64,000 nt of DNA from Arcobacter sp. (lineage in GTDB: Bacteria; Campylobacterota; Campylobacteria; Campylobacterales; Arcobacteraceae): positions 5,270-69,269 of the forward strand of contig PKUJ01000006.1 in assembly GCA_002869565.1 (NCBI GenBank), read 5' to 3'. Shown one piece after another: positions 1-7,503 of this stretch (positions are counted from its first letter, which is position 1; each line of letters opens with the position of its first letter). Under the pieces are notes generated by a model. It made no database searches, was not told where the DNA came from, and saw only the letters and a program-made list of their open reading frames with translations. Both the position numbers and the translations under genes were made by a program.

Positions 1-1
1 T

Positions 2-205
<204 letters not shown>

Positions 206-301
206 TTGAACAATTAGTTTCAGAAGATAAAGAAAGTACATAATCTATTTTTATAAATTTATCGCTATAATCCGTGAAATTTTACTTTTAGGGATTTTTT
301 T

Positions 302-1147
302 ATGAAAAAGAGATATTTATTAGAATATGTATACATTTTTTTAGGAACATTATCTTTATCTTTTGGAACAGTAACCCTTTTATCTCCAAATGAGATTATC
401 ACAGGTGGTGGAATTGGTATTGCTTTACTTATTAACTATATCTTACCTTCTCTTACTTTAGGTACTTTAATTGCTTTAGTTAGTGCTCCATTTATTATCT
501 TAGGATATATTTATTTTGGTAAAAAATATACCTATAAAACTTTTTTTGCCATGATTCTACTTTCTCTTACAACAGATTTTTTTAGAGAAGTTTTACATTT
601 AAAACCTTTAGTTGATGATATACTTCTTGGAACTATTTTTGGTGGTATTTTTATAGGTTTAGGTGTTGGATTTATTATGAAAGGGCGTTCTTCTACTGGA
701 AGTACTTCTGTTGTAGGTGAGCTTGTAGCTATGAAAACTAAATTTAAAGTATCTGAGGTTTTACTCTCTATTGATGCTTTTATTTTATTTAGTTCAATCT
801 TTGTATATGGAGATATGAAAAAATCACTTTATAGTATGTTAGGTGTTTATGTTACTTCGAAAGTTATAGATATGGTATTAATAGGAAGACCTTCTAAAAA
901 AGTCGTTAATATTGTTTCAAATAAAACTGAAGATTTAGCTATGCATATAAGAGAAAAAATAGAAGAACATGGAGCAATTTTAAGTGGTCTTGGATTACAT
1001 AAAGGCCAAGAAAAAACAATAATTTATCTTGCTGTTGAAGTAAGTAAGATACAACATTTAAGAGCAATCATTGCAAAATATGATCCGGAAGCTTTTATAA
1101 TAATCACTGAGGCTTCAGAAATTTTAGGAAGAGGAATAAAAATATAA
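302..1147 (+). CDS. YitT family membrane protein (YitT_membrane + DUF2179)
   Basis: 281 residues. The first two thirds carry about five hydrophobic helices, with the family's glycine-rich ITGGGIGIALL segment near residue 33 and a second conserved GRSSTGSTSVV loop near residue 128. The last ~80 residues form a soluble DUF2179 domain. YitT proteins are inner-membrane proteins of unknown transport or sensing role, and the length is normal for the family. A TATAAT at 266-271 and a weak AGGGA Shine-Dalgarno before ATG 302 support its own promoter and this start. It converges with the next gene, seven bases away. Confidence 0.85.
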   Translation: MKKRYLLEYVYIFLGTLSLSFGTVTLLSPNEIITGGGIGIALLINYILPSLTLGTLIALVSAPFIILGYIYFGKKYTYKTFFAMILLSLTTDFFREVLHLKPLVDDILLGTIFGGIFIGLGVGFIMKGRSSTGSTSVVGELVAMKTKFKVSEVLLSIDAFILFSSIFVYGDMKKSLYSMLGVYVTSKVIDMVLIGRPSKKVVNIVSNKTEDLAMHIREKIEEHGAILSGLGLHKGQEKTIIYLAVEVSKIQHLRAIIAKYDPEAFIIITEASEILGRGIKI

Positions 1148-1154
1148 ATTTATA

Positions 1155-1736
1155 TTAATTTTTAAGTTTTTTAAGTTCTTCAATAATTTTTAATTCTTCT
1201 GAATTTTTCGCTGTTGTATTATCTTTTTTACTGAAAAGATAACTTTTTAGTATATCGTTTAAGATATCTTCAGTTTCATCAAATTTAGATAAAAAAGCAA
1301 ATTGTTCTTTTTGATAATTTTCATCAATAGCCATTTGCTCATTATCTGTGTTCAAAATTGTTTGACCTATTGAAACTGTTTTCATTGAAGAAATCATCTC
1401 TTTAACTTCATTATACATTTTTAATATTTTTTCGATATTATTTTTAGAAACACCATTTTCTTTTATTTCATCTTTTATTCTATTTAATAAATCTTCAAAT
1501 TTTTTAATTTCTTCTTCTGAAATGCCTTTTCTTAAAAGTGAAAAAACAGTAGTAGATAATTGCTCAAATAAATTATTTATTGATTCTTCAGATTTTTCTT
1601 TCTGCGTAGGTTCACTATTGTCTTGCTTTTCTCTTAACATATTAGAAAAATTAATATTACTATCTTTTTCTTCTTTTCTTTTGTTGTTTTCTAATATATT
1701 TGAGCTTGTTTGCGATAGTTCATTTATTATATTCAT
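1155..1736 (-). CDS. Hypothetical polar, helix-rich protein
   Basis: 193 residues, very rich in Glu, Lys, Asn, Ser and Gln, with no signal peptide, membrane segment or Cys. Long stretches look alpha-helical, and coiled coil is likely in the middle and at the C-terminus. The start is supported by GGAG eight bases upstream of the ATG. I do not recognise a family. The composition resembles small cytosolic adaptor or chaperone-like proteins, but that is only an impression. It is convergent with the YitT gene and forms the left border of the accessory region. The 79-residue + strand ORF overlapping it is a shadow. Confidence 0.6.
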   Translation of the reverse strand: MNIINELSQTSSNILENNKRKEEKDSNINFSNMLREKQDNSEPTQKEKSEESINNLFEQLSTTVFSLLRKGISEEEIKKFEDLLNRIKDEIKENGVSKNNIEKILKMYNEVKEMISSMKTVSIGQTILNTDNEQMAIDENYQKEQFAFLSKFDETEDILNDILKSYLFSKKDNTTAKNSEELKIIEELKKLKN

Positions 1737-1886
1737 AGAAATTCTCCATAAAAAGATTTAAAATTGTAGCACTTTTTTAATAAGACAAAAATAGGGCACG
1801 GATAAGGATAAGCTAGAATTTTCTCTTTCATTGTCAATCCTTCTTACTGCTTTATCAGATTGACACAGAATTTCTAACACTCCCGA

Positions 1887-2081
1887 TTTAATAGAACAAT
1901 ACAAGAGCAGTTTGTCAATTATAACGAAAATCTATTATTTATAGATCTTAAATTATTTAATGAAAAAATGACTGATTGGTTGATTGATTACAATACTAAA
2001 ATTCCACATCATTCACTTCAAATGAAATCTCCTGTACAATATCTTTTAAATACTAATCCTCAGTCATATGTTATGGACTAA
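1887..2081 (+). pseudogene. IS481-type transposase remnant (C-terminal integrase end)
   Basis: The frame reads FNRTIQEQFV, then WLIDYNTKIPHHSLQMKSP and ends ...YVMD with TAA at 2079-2081. This is the last part of an rve-type (DDE) integrase domain as found in IS481-family transposases; the RT-x-QEQF, YN-x-x-x-PHHSL and SPVQYL elements are visible. About 65 residues remain. The 5' end stops abruptly at a different sequence ending in CACTCCC, so the gene is truncated. The matching right-end sequence of the element follows at 2091-2137. Confidence 0.75.
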
Positions 2082-2090
2082 TACATTTTT

Positions 2091-2137
2091 TTGTAGTTTT
2101 AATGCTTTTTGGTTATGATTCATTTTAGCTTGCTTAA
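2091..2137 (+). repeat. Right terminal region of the IS481-type element (copy A)
   Basis: The sequence around GGTTATGATTCATTTTAGCT just after the transposase stop recurs in inverted orientation at 3340-3388. Over about 48 bases the two copies differ at only a handful of positions, and 23 bases (CTTTTTGGTTATGATTCATTTTA) are identical. I read both as the same outer end of one insertion sequence, lying on each side of the Rhs-derived segment. Confidence 0.65.
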
Positions 2138-2159
2138 GTTAGAGCTCAGGTAATAATGA

Positions 2160-2735
2160 TCAAGTTTTTGGAGTGGTTTTGCTTCTTCTGCTTTTAGTGT
2201 TGGAAATAAAGGTTTTGGTGGTAAACCAATTAGAACAGTTATAATGGGAATTGTAGGTGGTACTGTTTCTGTGATTGCTGGTGGTAAGTTTGCTAATGGT
2301 GCTGCTTCTGGGGCATTTGTACATTTGTTTAATGCGGAGTGGAGAGCAAGTGTAAGTGTCTCAGGAGGTGCAGGGGTAGGAGGTACTATTGAAAAAGGAC
2401 TAACTTTAGCCCATGATAGTAATCAGCCTTGGTATAAAGGTTGGTCTTTCGGTTATTTCAAAACTAATGGGGTAGGCGTATACACAAATGTAGAAATTTC
2501 GACAGAAATTAGTGTTGGCGATTCAGATATTAATCATGTTGATTCTTTAAATGGTACTAGTGTTACAACAAGGGTTTCATTTGGAACAGTATTAGATGTT
2601 GCTTATGAAATAGTAATTATATTACGTACTTATTCTTTAGGAGTTAGTACACCAACTCCAGTGCCTTTTGAAACACATGTATATAAAACAGAAACAGAAG
2701 TAACTTGCTTGTTCGGAGGTAAGAAAGAAATATGA
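2160..2735 (+). pseudogene. Rhs/YD-type polymorphic toxin C-terminal fragment
   Basis: The frame is open from 2160, right after TAA TAA TGA, so the N-terminal part of the protein is missing; the ATG at 2244 is internal to the homologous part. The segment VGNKGFGGK ... GGTVSVIAGGKFANGAASG followed by AFVHLFNAEW is the hydrophobic tail that closes Rhs-type or hemagglutinin-type toxin cores. Behind it come ~130 residues of glycine/serine/threonine-rich variable tip (SVSGGAGVGGTIEKG ...), as expected for an exchangeable toxin tip. It ends ATGA-overlapped with the next reading frame, the usual toxin-immunity spacing. I treat it as an orphan tip module. Whether the 163-residue ORF from 2244 is expressed cannot be told. 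Confidence 0.6.
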
Positions 2736-3213
2736 AATTATTTTTTGAAAGTATATATTATTTGCCAGATGAGATAGATTTTTTAATTGATATTCACTTG
2801 ATAGTAATAGCTATAAGTATACTTTTAATATTTTATTTCAAAAAGAAAATACTTGAGAATATTGAAATGTTTATTTTTACTCTCATAATAGTTTGAAAAA
2901 TGGAACATATAAAATTGTTGAAGGAGAAGTGAGTAATTTAAAACCTATGCCTAAAAATGGACATATAAGAGAAGAATTCAGTGTGAAAAATATACACTTC
3001 TCAGCTATTTCACTTAAGGATAATAAATATACTATGTTTTTTAATATGACAAAGTATTATGGTTCTCCAATTCAAAAAAATGGTCAAAAAGTTAAAATAT
3101 ATTATTTGGAATCAAAACCTGAAAAATTATGTTTTCCTCTATTGCCTAGGTGTATAGAATTTGGAGATGAAACAGTAAATAAAATTATCAAATTATGGGT
3201 TGATACAAATTAG
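2732..3213 (+). pseudogene. Small membrane protein gene split by a frameshift, possible immunity partner
   Basis: Two frames together look like one gene. 2732-2896 encodes 54 residues with one membrane helix (HLIVIAISILLIFYF). The second frame, open from 2866 and listed from a TTG at 2893, encodes FYSHNSLKNGTYKIVEGEV and then PMPKNGH and NIHFSAIS. This matches a recurring small-protein pattern (membrane helix, then xYKIVEGxVxNxxPMPxxGH) often found as one polypeptide beside toxin tips. A single +1/-1 change in the A/T-rich stretch near 2860-2880 would join them. The alternative is two translationally coupled genes with TTGA overlap. An immunity role is inferred only from position behind the Rhs tip. 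Confidence 0.5.
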
Positions 3214-3295
3214 GGGGCAGACCCGAATGGCACTTACTTAAGCAAAAAAAGATAAAAAGTATTGCAAATTGACAGGAAAATAAATAGAGATAAAA

Positions 3296-3352
3296 AAACT
3301 TGCTATAGATAAAGAATCGTGTTGAAGCGAAAAACTAATCTAAAGCAAGTTT
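3296..3352. repeat. Long inverted repeat (hairpin) beside IS end B
   Basis: AAACTTGCTATAGAT at 3296-3310 pairs with ATCTAAAGCAAGTTT at 3338-3352 with one mismatch, leaving a 27-base loop. It overlaps the outer edge of the second IS end. It lacks the GTTRRRY/RYYYAAC boxes, so it is not an attC site. Confidence 0.5.
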
Positions 3353-3388
3353 AAAATGAATCATAACCAAAAAGTATTGAAATTACAA
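3340..3388 (-). repeat. Right terminal region of the IS481-type element (copy B, inverted)
   Basis: Inverted partner of 2091-2137. Its outer side faces the Rhs fragment and its inner side runs directly into the broken end of intI at about 3395. Only about 50 bases of the element remain here, so the deletion that removed most of intI probably used this IS end as one boundary. Confidence 0.6.
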
Positions 3389-3394
3389 GAAAAA

Positions 3395-3511
3395 TCAATT
3401 GCGAAAAAGTATATATCGTTTAGCCCAATGAACATAAGTCTTTTCTGTGCTTATACTATAGTGTTTAAATCTAATTTTATCTTGCATAATATCCAATAAT
3501 TTTTTACCCAT
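3395..3511 (-). pseudogene. intI: Integron integrase, N-terminal remnant
   Basis: From an ATG at 3511, preceded by a good GGAGGTG Shine-Dalgarno, 38 residues are readable: MGKKLLDIMQDKIRFKHYS, then TEKTYVHWAKRYILF. This is the conserved start of IntI-type tyrosine recombinases (xLLDxxRDxIRxKHYSxRTExxYVxWIKRFIxFH). A normal IntI is about 320 residues; the catalytic R-H-R-Y domain and the IntI-specific insert are gone, and the frame ends at a TGA beside an IS end. The upstream start in the ORF track (MYVYYDN...) lies in the intI leader and is not used. The array is therefore no longer mobile by its own integrase. Confidence 0.85.
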
Positions 3512-3754
3512 AATGCACCTCCAAATAAACTTAACAAAATGCATGTTTATCACGATATTGTCATAATATACATACATTATGTACTATTATCATCTAAATA
3601 TCGACAATAAACATACATAAAAATTATAGCAAATGATTAAAATTTATTTAAAAAATATAATAAATTGCAATATTTTTATAATTAAACGTTTAAAAAGACC
3701 TTATTTAAGGTGTTTGTCGCTGTTTTAATATACGGCATTTTTTATGTATGTTAT

Positions 3755-3785
3755 TTGTTAATTTTCAGGCTATCTTGTATATAAT
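3755..3785 (+). promoter_or_regulatory. Candidate cassette promoter (Pc)
   Basis: TTGTTA at 3755-3760 and TATAAT at 3780-3785 with a 19-base spacer lie just before the attI core and point into the cassette array. The spacer is longer than ideal. Only position and the good -10 box support it. Confidence 0.35.
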
Positions 3786-3794
3786 GTATGTTCA

Positions 3795-3808
3795 ATAATT
3801 AGTTAGGT
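3795..3808 (+). other. attI recombination core
   Basis: GTTAGGT at 3802-3808 fits GTTRRRY and is the first junction of the cassette array, between the intI leader and cassette 1. Insertion occurs after the G, so cassette 1 starts at 3803. Its first bases complement the R'' box of attC1, which confirms the junction. Confidence 0.75.
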
Positions 3809-3815
3809 ATATAAA

Positions 3816-4202
3816 ATGTCAGATAAAAATATTTCTCCTGTTGATTGGTACGTCGGTGCATACTTAATGAGATTCATTGAATTAAATGACGATAATAATT
3901 TTGATGAGGAAGAAAGATTTACAGCTTGGGAAAACACAGTAATTGTAAAAGCTAAAAGCCTTGACGAAGCCTATGATAAAATTGAAAAGATTGGTCAATC
4001 AGAAAGTGAACCTTACAAAGGTGGTGAAGAAGGTGTACCTGTACAATGGGTGTATGAAGGTATTACAGAATTACTTCCAATCTACGAAGATTTGGAAGAT
4101 GGAGCTGAAATCATGTGGAGAGAGCATAATCCAAAAAAGTTGAAAAACTTAAAAAAGTATGTGAAACAAAAACAAGATTTCAAAGAGATCTCCCGTACCT
4201 AA
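3816..4202 (+). CDS. Cassette 1: DUF4288-like protein
   Basis: 128 residues with an acidic middle and no signal peptide. WYVGAYLMRFIE at the start, WENTVIVKAKSLDEAYDKIEKIG in the middle and VPVQWVYEGITELLPIYEDLEDGAEI later follow the DUF4288 pattern, a small domain of unknown function that often travels with mobile genes. The ATG lies only eight bases after the attI core and has no clear Shine-Dalgarno, as is common for first cassettes. The stop codon TAA sits inside the R'' box of attC1. Overlapping + strand ORF 3961-4143 is a shadow. Confidence 0.75.
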   Translation: MSDKNISPVDWYVGAYLMRFIELNDDNNFDEEERFTAWENTVIVKAKSLDEAYDKIEKIGQSESEPYKGGEEGVPVQWVYEGITELLPIYEDLEDGAEIMWREHNPKKLKNLKKYVKQKQDFKEISRT

Positions 4203-4265
4203 CAAGTACGAGGAGCGCAATAGTTTCCCCTACGGCGAAACTATTGCTCACGACGAACGTTAAAG
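4197..4265 (+). other. attC site 1
   Basis: 69 bp from R'' ACCTAAC to R' GTTAAAG. The inner arms GAGCGCAATAGTTT and AAACTATTGCTC pair around CCCCTACGGCG, with unpaired bases as expected of extrahelical bases. Confidence 0.9.
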
Positions 4266-4272
4266 GGCTAGC

Positions 4273-4686
4273 ATGAATAAGATTATTGCCACACTGGTAT
4301 TGTGTTTACTAACGAAAGTTACTTCAGCTAGCGACTTCGTAGGAAAGTGGCAAGTAACTAAGGTCGATATGCCAGAAACCTACTATGGAGAGATTAAATA
4401 TCCGAAGTACTTCGAGATAAACGAAAATGAAGGAAAGGTATCTGGTTACTATAAAGATCAATTTGACTTTGAGTGCCAATTTTTACTGTCAGAATTGGTA
4501 AACGGCGGGAATGAATTGCTGCTAATGAATTGCGGTACAACCAAGTCGGAACAAGCATGGGCTCCTTTACATAAAGTAAAATATATCAGCGGAGAGCTAG
4601 TCGGTTCCGTAGTAACTTACGGTCAAGTATTTGTGTGGCATGCATCTCTGGTCGAAAGCCTGCCTTTAACAAGGCCGTCAAATTGA
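4273..4686 (+). CDS. Cassette 2: secreted protein of unknown function
   Basis: 137 residues. Residues 1-19 form a Sec signal peptide (MNKIIATLVLCLLTKVTSAS), with likely cleavage after SA-S. The mature part begins FVGKWQVTKVD, a lipocalin-like beta-strand opening, and has Cys residues near 76 and 95 that could form a disulfide in the periplasm. I do not recognise the family. Base composition is well above the local A+T level, and together with the GC-rich attC this points to origin in another genus. The start follows AAAGGG that belongs to the attC1/cassette junction. Confidence 0.6.
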   Translation: MNKIIATLVLCLLTKVTSASDFVGKWQVTKVDMPETYYGEIKYPKYFEINENEGKVSGYYKDQFDFECQFLLSELVNGGNELLLMNCGTTKSEQAWAPLHKVKYISGELVGSVVTYGQVFVWHASLVESLPLTRPSN

Positions 4687-4732
4687 CCGCTTTACGCTGC
4701 GCTTCAAGCGGCAATTTACGGCGGCGTTAAAG
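4664..4732 (+). other. attC site 2
   Basis: 69 bp from R'' CTTTAAC to R' GTTAAAG, with arms GACCGCTT / AAGCGGC and a GC-rich stem. The last codons of cassette 2 overlap its left half. The sequence type is unlike the other sites in this array. Confidence 0.9.
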
Positions 4733-4744
4733 GAAGAGTAACTT

Positions 4745-5074
4745 ATGATATTAAAATATACAGATTATTTTACAAGTAAATATAGGTATGGAACTCTATA
4801 TCCCAAAGGAATACCTCATGGTGCAAATATTCATAATAAATTAGAAAAAAGCGATGATTGGAAATTGAAAAGTAGAGAAAATCATATTGCAGAAAAAAAT
4901 GATAATAGAATGGATAGAAACTATGGCTTTAGTGATAGCTATACATACAAAGATACAAATAAAAGTGTATCAGTTCATTGTGATAGGTCAGCAACAGGTA
5001 AAACACTAATTTGGACATTTAATTTAGATAATATAGAAAATCAAGAAGAATTTGAATTGTTATTAAAAATATAA
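4745..5074 (+). CDS. Cassette 3: small protein of unknown function
   Basis: 109 residues, charged, Tyr/Lys/Asn/Asp-rich, with no signal peptide or membrane segment. ATG 4745 is preceded by a good AAGGAAG Shine-Dalgarno 12 bases upstream. The N-terminal half (YFTSKYRYGTLYPKGIPHGA) is basic and the C-terminal end acidic. I do not recognise a family. The stop codon lies in the R'' box of attC3, so the ORF fits the cassette exactly, which supports it as the real gene. Confidence 0.6.
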   Translation: MILKYTDYFTSKYRYGTLYPKGIPHGANIHNKLEKSDDWKLKSRENHIAEKNDNRMDRNYGFSDSYTYKDTNKSVSVHCDRSATGKTLIWTFNLDNIENQEEFELLLKI

Positions 5075-5137
5075 CAAATCATTGGAGAGAAATATTTGAC
5101 CCTGCGGCTCAAATATTTCTCAACTCAACCGTTAGTC
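5069..5137 (+). other. attC site 3
   Basis: 69 bp from ATATAAC to GTTAGTC. The arms GAGAAATATTTGA and TCAAATATTTCTC form a near-perfect stem around CCCTGCGGC. It is almost identical to attC4. Its R'' does not complement the start of cassette 3 (TTAAAG), unlike the other cassettes. Confidence 0.9.
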
Positions 5138-5154
5138 TACAATAGGAGATTTAA

Positions 5155-6501
5155 TTGTCAAGATATTTACTTACAAATTCAAAAATGTATGATATTGACC
5201 AAAATAAGAGAACTTATAATAAATTTTTAGAGTTTAAAAAAAGCTTTTTTGAAAATGGTGTATCATTTTTTGATGAAAGTATCCAGTTGTTTGATGATGA
5301 TGAAGTTTTCAATGAATTTGAAAAAAGAATAATTACCAACTACGATGCTTCTAAAAATGATAGTTTAGATAAATATCAAAAACAATTAAAAAATTGTAGC
5401 AAAAAGATGAGGCATTTTTTTGCCAATATAATATGGCTATACAATTATCCAATTCACAGTCAAACTAAAAAACCAAAAACTAAGACGGATGAAATACGAA
5501 CTTATTTAGACGAATACTATACCGATAAATTAAATAATATAAATATAGATTATGAAGGCATTGCTTCATGGGGAATGTTATCTCATCAAAAATATGAAAA
5601 TATTAATTTAATATACTTTTTTACAAAACAATATGTTAAAACAAAAGATGATCCAAATAAAATCCTTAACAATATAAACTTATATGAATTAATGAGCAAT
5701 CTTTCTAATGAAAAATTTAAAAACATATCAGCTTTAGCCTCTAGACATATTCTAAATTATTTATTCAATCCTGATGAGTATGAACCAATCGTAGATACCG
5801 GATGTAAAGAAAAAATTGCTAATCATTTTAATAAAAATTTTAATAATCAATCTTTGGATAGTGTATTACTTGAAATAAGAAAAGAAGGTTTTGGATTTAA
5901 TGAAAGTTTATATGATGTTGTTTGCGGAGAACAATCTTTAAATCAAAATAACAACGCTAAAGTTAAAGAAATTGATATATCTGAAGATAAAGAATTTAAT
6001 TTGAGTCTAACCTCTAATTATTTTGATAAAAATGAATATTTCAAAAGAGAAGAAACAAAAATTGAAAATGGAAAAAATGCTGAATTACTTGTATATGAAT
6101 CAATCAAAGATAATGTAAATATAAAAGTTTTAGGCAGAGAAATCAATAAACTATTTGATAAGAATATAATTACAGAAATACATTCTCAAATTGACAAATT
6201 AATCCACTATTCAAAAAACTTTAATGCATTTGCACCATTTGATTTACTCTCCACAAGAGGAGAAGAAATCATCTATATTGAAGTTAAAAGTACAACCAAT
6301 AGTGATATTTATTTTTCTAACAATGAAATTAAATTCGCATACAATCATATAGACAACTATCAAGTAAAAGTTGTAAAAAATGAAATAATTTATGATTTGG
6401 ATATTTCTGATTTAATTATTGATATTTATAATAGCATAAAAAATAATAATCAAAAATGGTCGTTTGAAACTATTAAGTTTAGAGTGGACTTTAATGGTTA
6501 A
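5155..6501 (+). CDS. Cassette 4: DUF3883-type (PD-(D/E)xK-like) protein
   Basis: 448 residues, long for a cassette. The first ~280 residues are polar, helix-rich and unrecognised. The last ~150 (KNAELLVYESI, later FAPFDLLSTRGEE and IYIEVKSTT) match the DUF3883 domain; D-x(n)-E-x-K in that order is the PD-(D/E)xK nuclease-like arrangement. DUF3883 is found in restriction-like and anti-phage proteins, so a defence role is plausible but inferred. The start is a TTG eight bases behind AGGAG; no in-frame ATG lies closer to it. The 3' end reaches attC4. Confidence 0.65.
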   Translation: MSRYLLTNSKMYDIDQNKRTYNKFLEFKKSFFENGVSFFDESIQLFDDDEVFNEFEKRIITNYDASKNDSLDKYQKQLKNCSKKMRHFFANIIWLYNYPIHSQTKKPKTKTDEIRTYLDEYYTDKLNNINIDYEGIASWGMLSHQKYENINLIYFFTKQYVKTKDDPNKILNNINLYELMSNLSNEKFKNISALASRHILNYLFNPDEYEPIVDTGCKEKIANHFNKNFNNQSLDSVLLEIRKEGFGFNESLYDVVCGEQSLNQNNNAKVKEIDISEDKEFNLSLTSNYFDKNEYFKREETKIENGKNAELLVYESIKDNVNIKVLGREINKLFDKNIITEIHSQIDKLIHYSKNFNAFAPFDLLSTRGEEIIYIEVKSTTNSDIYFSNNEIKFAYNHIDNYQVKVVKNEIIYDLDISDLIIDIYNSIKNNNQKWSFETIKFRVDFNG

Positions 6502-6504
6502 AAA

Positions 6505-6573
6505 GACTAACAAAACATTGGAGAGAAATATTTGACCCTGCGGCTCAAATATTTCTCAACTCAAACGTTAGTG
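6505..6573 (+). other. attC site 4
   Basis: 69 bp from GACTAAC to GTTAGTG. It differs from attC3 at about two positions over the ~58 inner bases. R'' is complementary to the first bases of cassette 4. Confidence 0.92.
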
Positions 6574-6586
6574 TAGAAGGAAACAT

Positions 6587-7435
6587 ATGAGTGAAAATAC
6601 AAATAATCCTGAAGAAAATGAGCTTCCAGAAAGTGGAAAAGTTGCAAAAATATCTCGTGGAGCATTATCTGTAATTGGCGGAGCTGTTCCATTCGCTGGC
6701 GGTGTATTTTCAGCAATAGCAGGAGCTTGGTCAGAAGGAGAACAAGAAAAAGTAAATGGATTTTTTCAGCATTGGATTCAAATGCTGAAAGATGAGTTAA
6801 AAGAAAAAGAAGAAACTATAATAGAGATTATGGCTCGTATTGATTTACAAGACGAAGCAATAGCAGAAAGAGTGGAAAGTAAAGAGTATCAATCTTTAGT
6901 GAAAAAAACTTTTAGAGAATGGTCTGGTGCTGAGAGTGATGATAAAAGAGTTTATATTCGAAATATACTTTCTAATGCTGCTTCAACAAAAGTCTCTAGT
7001 GATGATGTAGTACGAATGTATATTGATTGGATTAATTTATATTCAGACATGCATTTTCAAGTGATTTCAGCAATATACAACAGTGATGGAATTACTCGTG
7101 GTGAAATTTGGAGTAAGATTGGAAAAACAGTTGTTCGAGAAGATTCTGCTGATGCAGATTTATATAAACTTTTAATAAGAGATTTAAGTATGGGAAGCAT
7201 AATAAGACAATATAGAGAAACTGACTATAATGGTAATTTTATTGCTAAACCTGCTCAACGTCGTTCAAAAGGAAGTGGAAAAAAAGTTGTTTCTGCTTTT
7301 GATATGGAAGAAGGTTATGTATTAACTGGATTAGGTAAACAGTTTGTTCATTATGCCATGACAGAATTACCACTAAAGATAGAGTTTACTATGGACACTG
7401 ATGAAGACACTAACAAGAACGAGGAGACGCAATAA
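6587..7435 (+). CDS. Cassette 5: protein with glycine-rich hydrophobic segment, unknown function
   Basis: 282 residues. Residues ~24-48 (GALSVIGGAVPFAGGVFSAIAG) form a small-residue hydrophobic stretch that could insert in membranes. A charged helical region follows (EREQEK ... KDELKEKEETIIEIMARI), then a domain with a winged-helix feel (ITRGEIWSKIG ... YVLTGLGKQFVHYAM). I do not recognise the family. The layout, a possible pore segment plus a folded domain on a mobile cassette, is compatible with an abortive-infection effector, but that is speculation. ATG 6587 has GAAGGA upstream; the stop lies inside attC5. Confidence 0.6.
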   Translation: MSENTNNPEENELPESGKVAKISRGALSVIGGAVPFAGGVFSAIAGAWSEGEQEKVNGFFQHWIQMLKDELKEKEETIIEIMARIDLQDEAIAERVESKEYQSLVKKTFREWSGAESDDKRVYIRNILSNAASTKVSSDDVVRMYIDWINLYSDMHFQVISAIYNSDGITRGEIWSKIGKTVVREDSADADLYKLLIRDLSMGSIIRQYRETDYNGNFIAKPAQRRSKGSGKKVVSAFDMEEGYVLTGLGKQFVHYAMTELPLKIEFTMDTDEDTNKNEETQ

Positions 7436-7478
7436 TTTACCCTAGCGGGAAAATTATCGCTCACGACAAACGTTAGGC
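7408..7478 (+). other. attC site 5
   Basis: 71 bp from CACTAAC to GTTAGGC, with arms CGCAATAATTT / AAATTATCGC. It is closely related in sequence to attC1, and R'' is complementary to the start of cassette 5. Confidence 0.92.
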
Positions 7479-7503
7479 GACAAAATTAATATGCGGATAA
7501 AAA

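Noticed and set aside
241-285. GCTATAATCC before the YitT gene as another PQQ-regulon operator
   Set aside because: Only a single half-site is present, with no second GCTATA 11 bases away; the TATAAT within it simply serves as a -10 box.
3214-3394. attC-like site between the toxin partner gene and intI
   Set aside because: The hairpin there lacks GTTRRRY and RYYYAAC boxes and overlaps an IS end.
3512-3577. Upstream extension of the intI remnant (MYVYYDNIVINMHF...)
   Set aside because: IntI homology begins at MGKKLLD, which has a strong Shine-Dalgarno; the extra codons are leader sequence.
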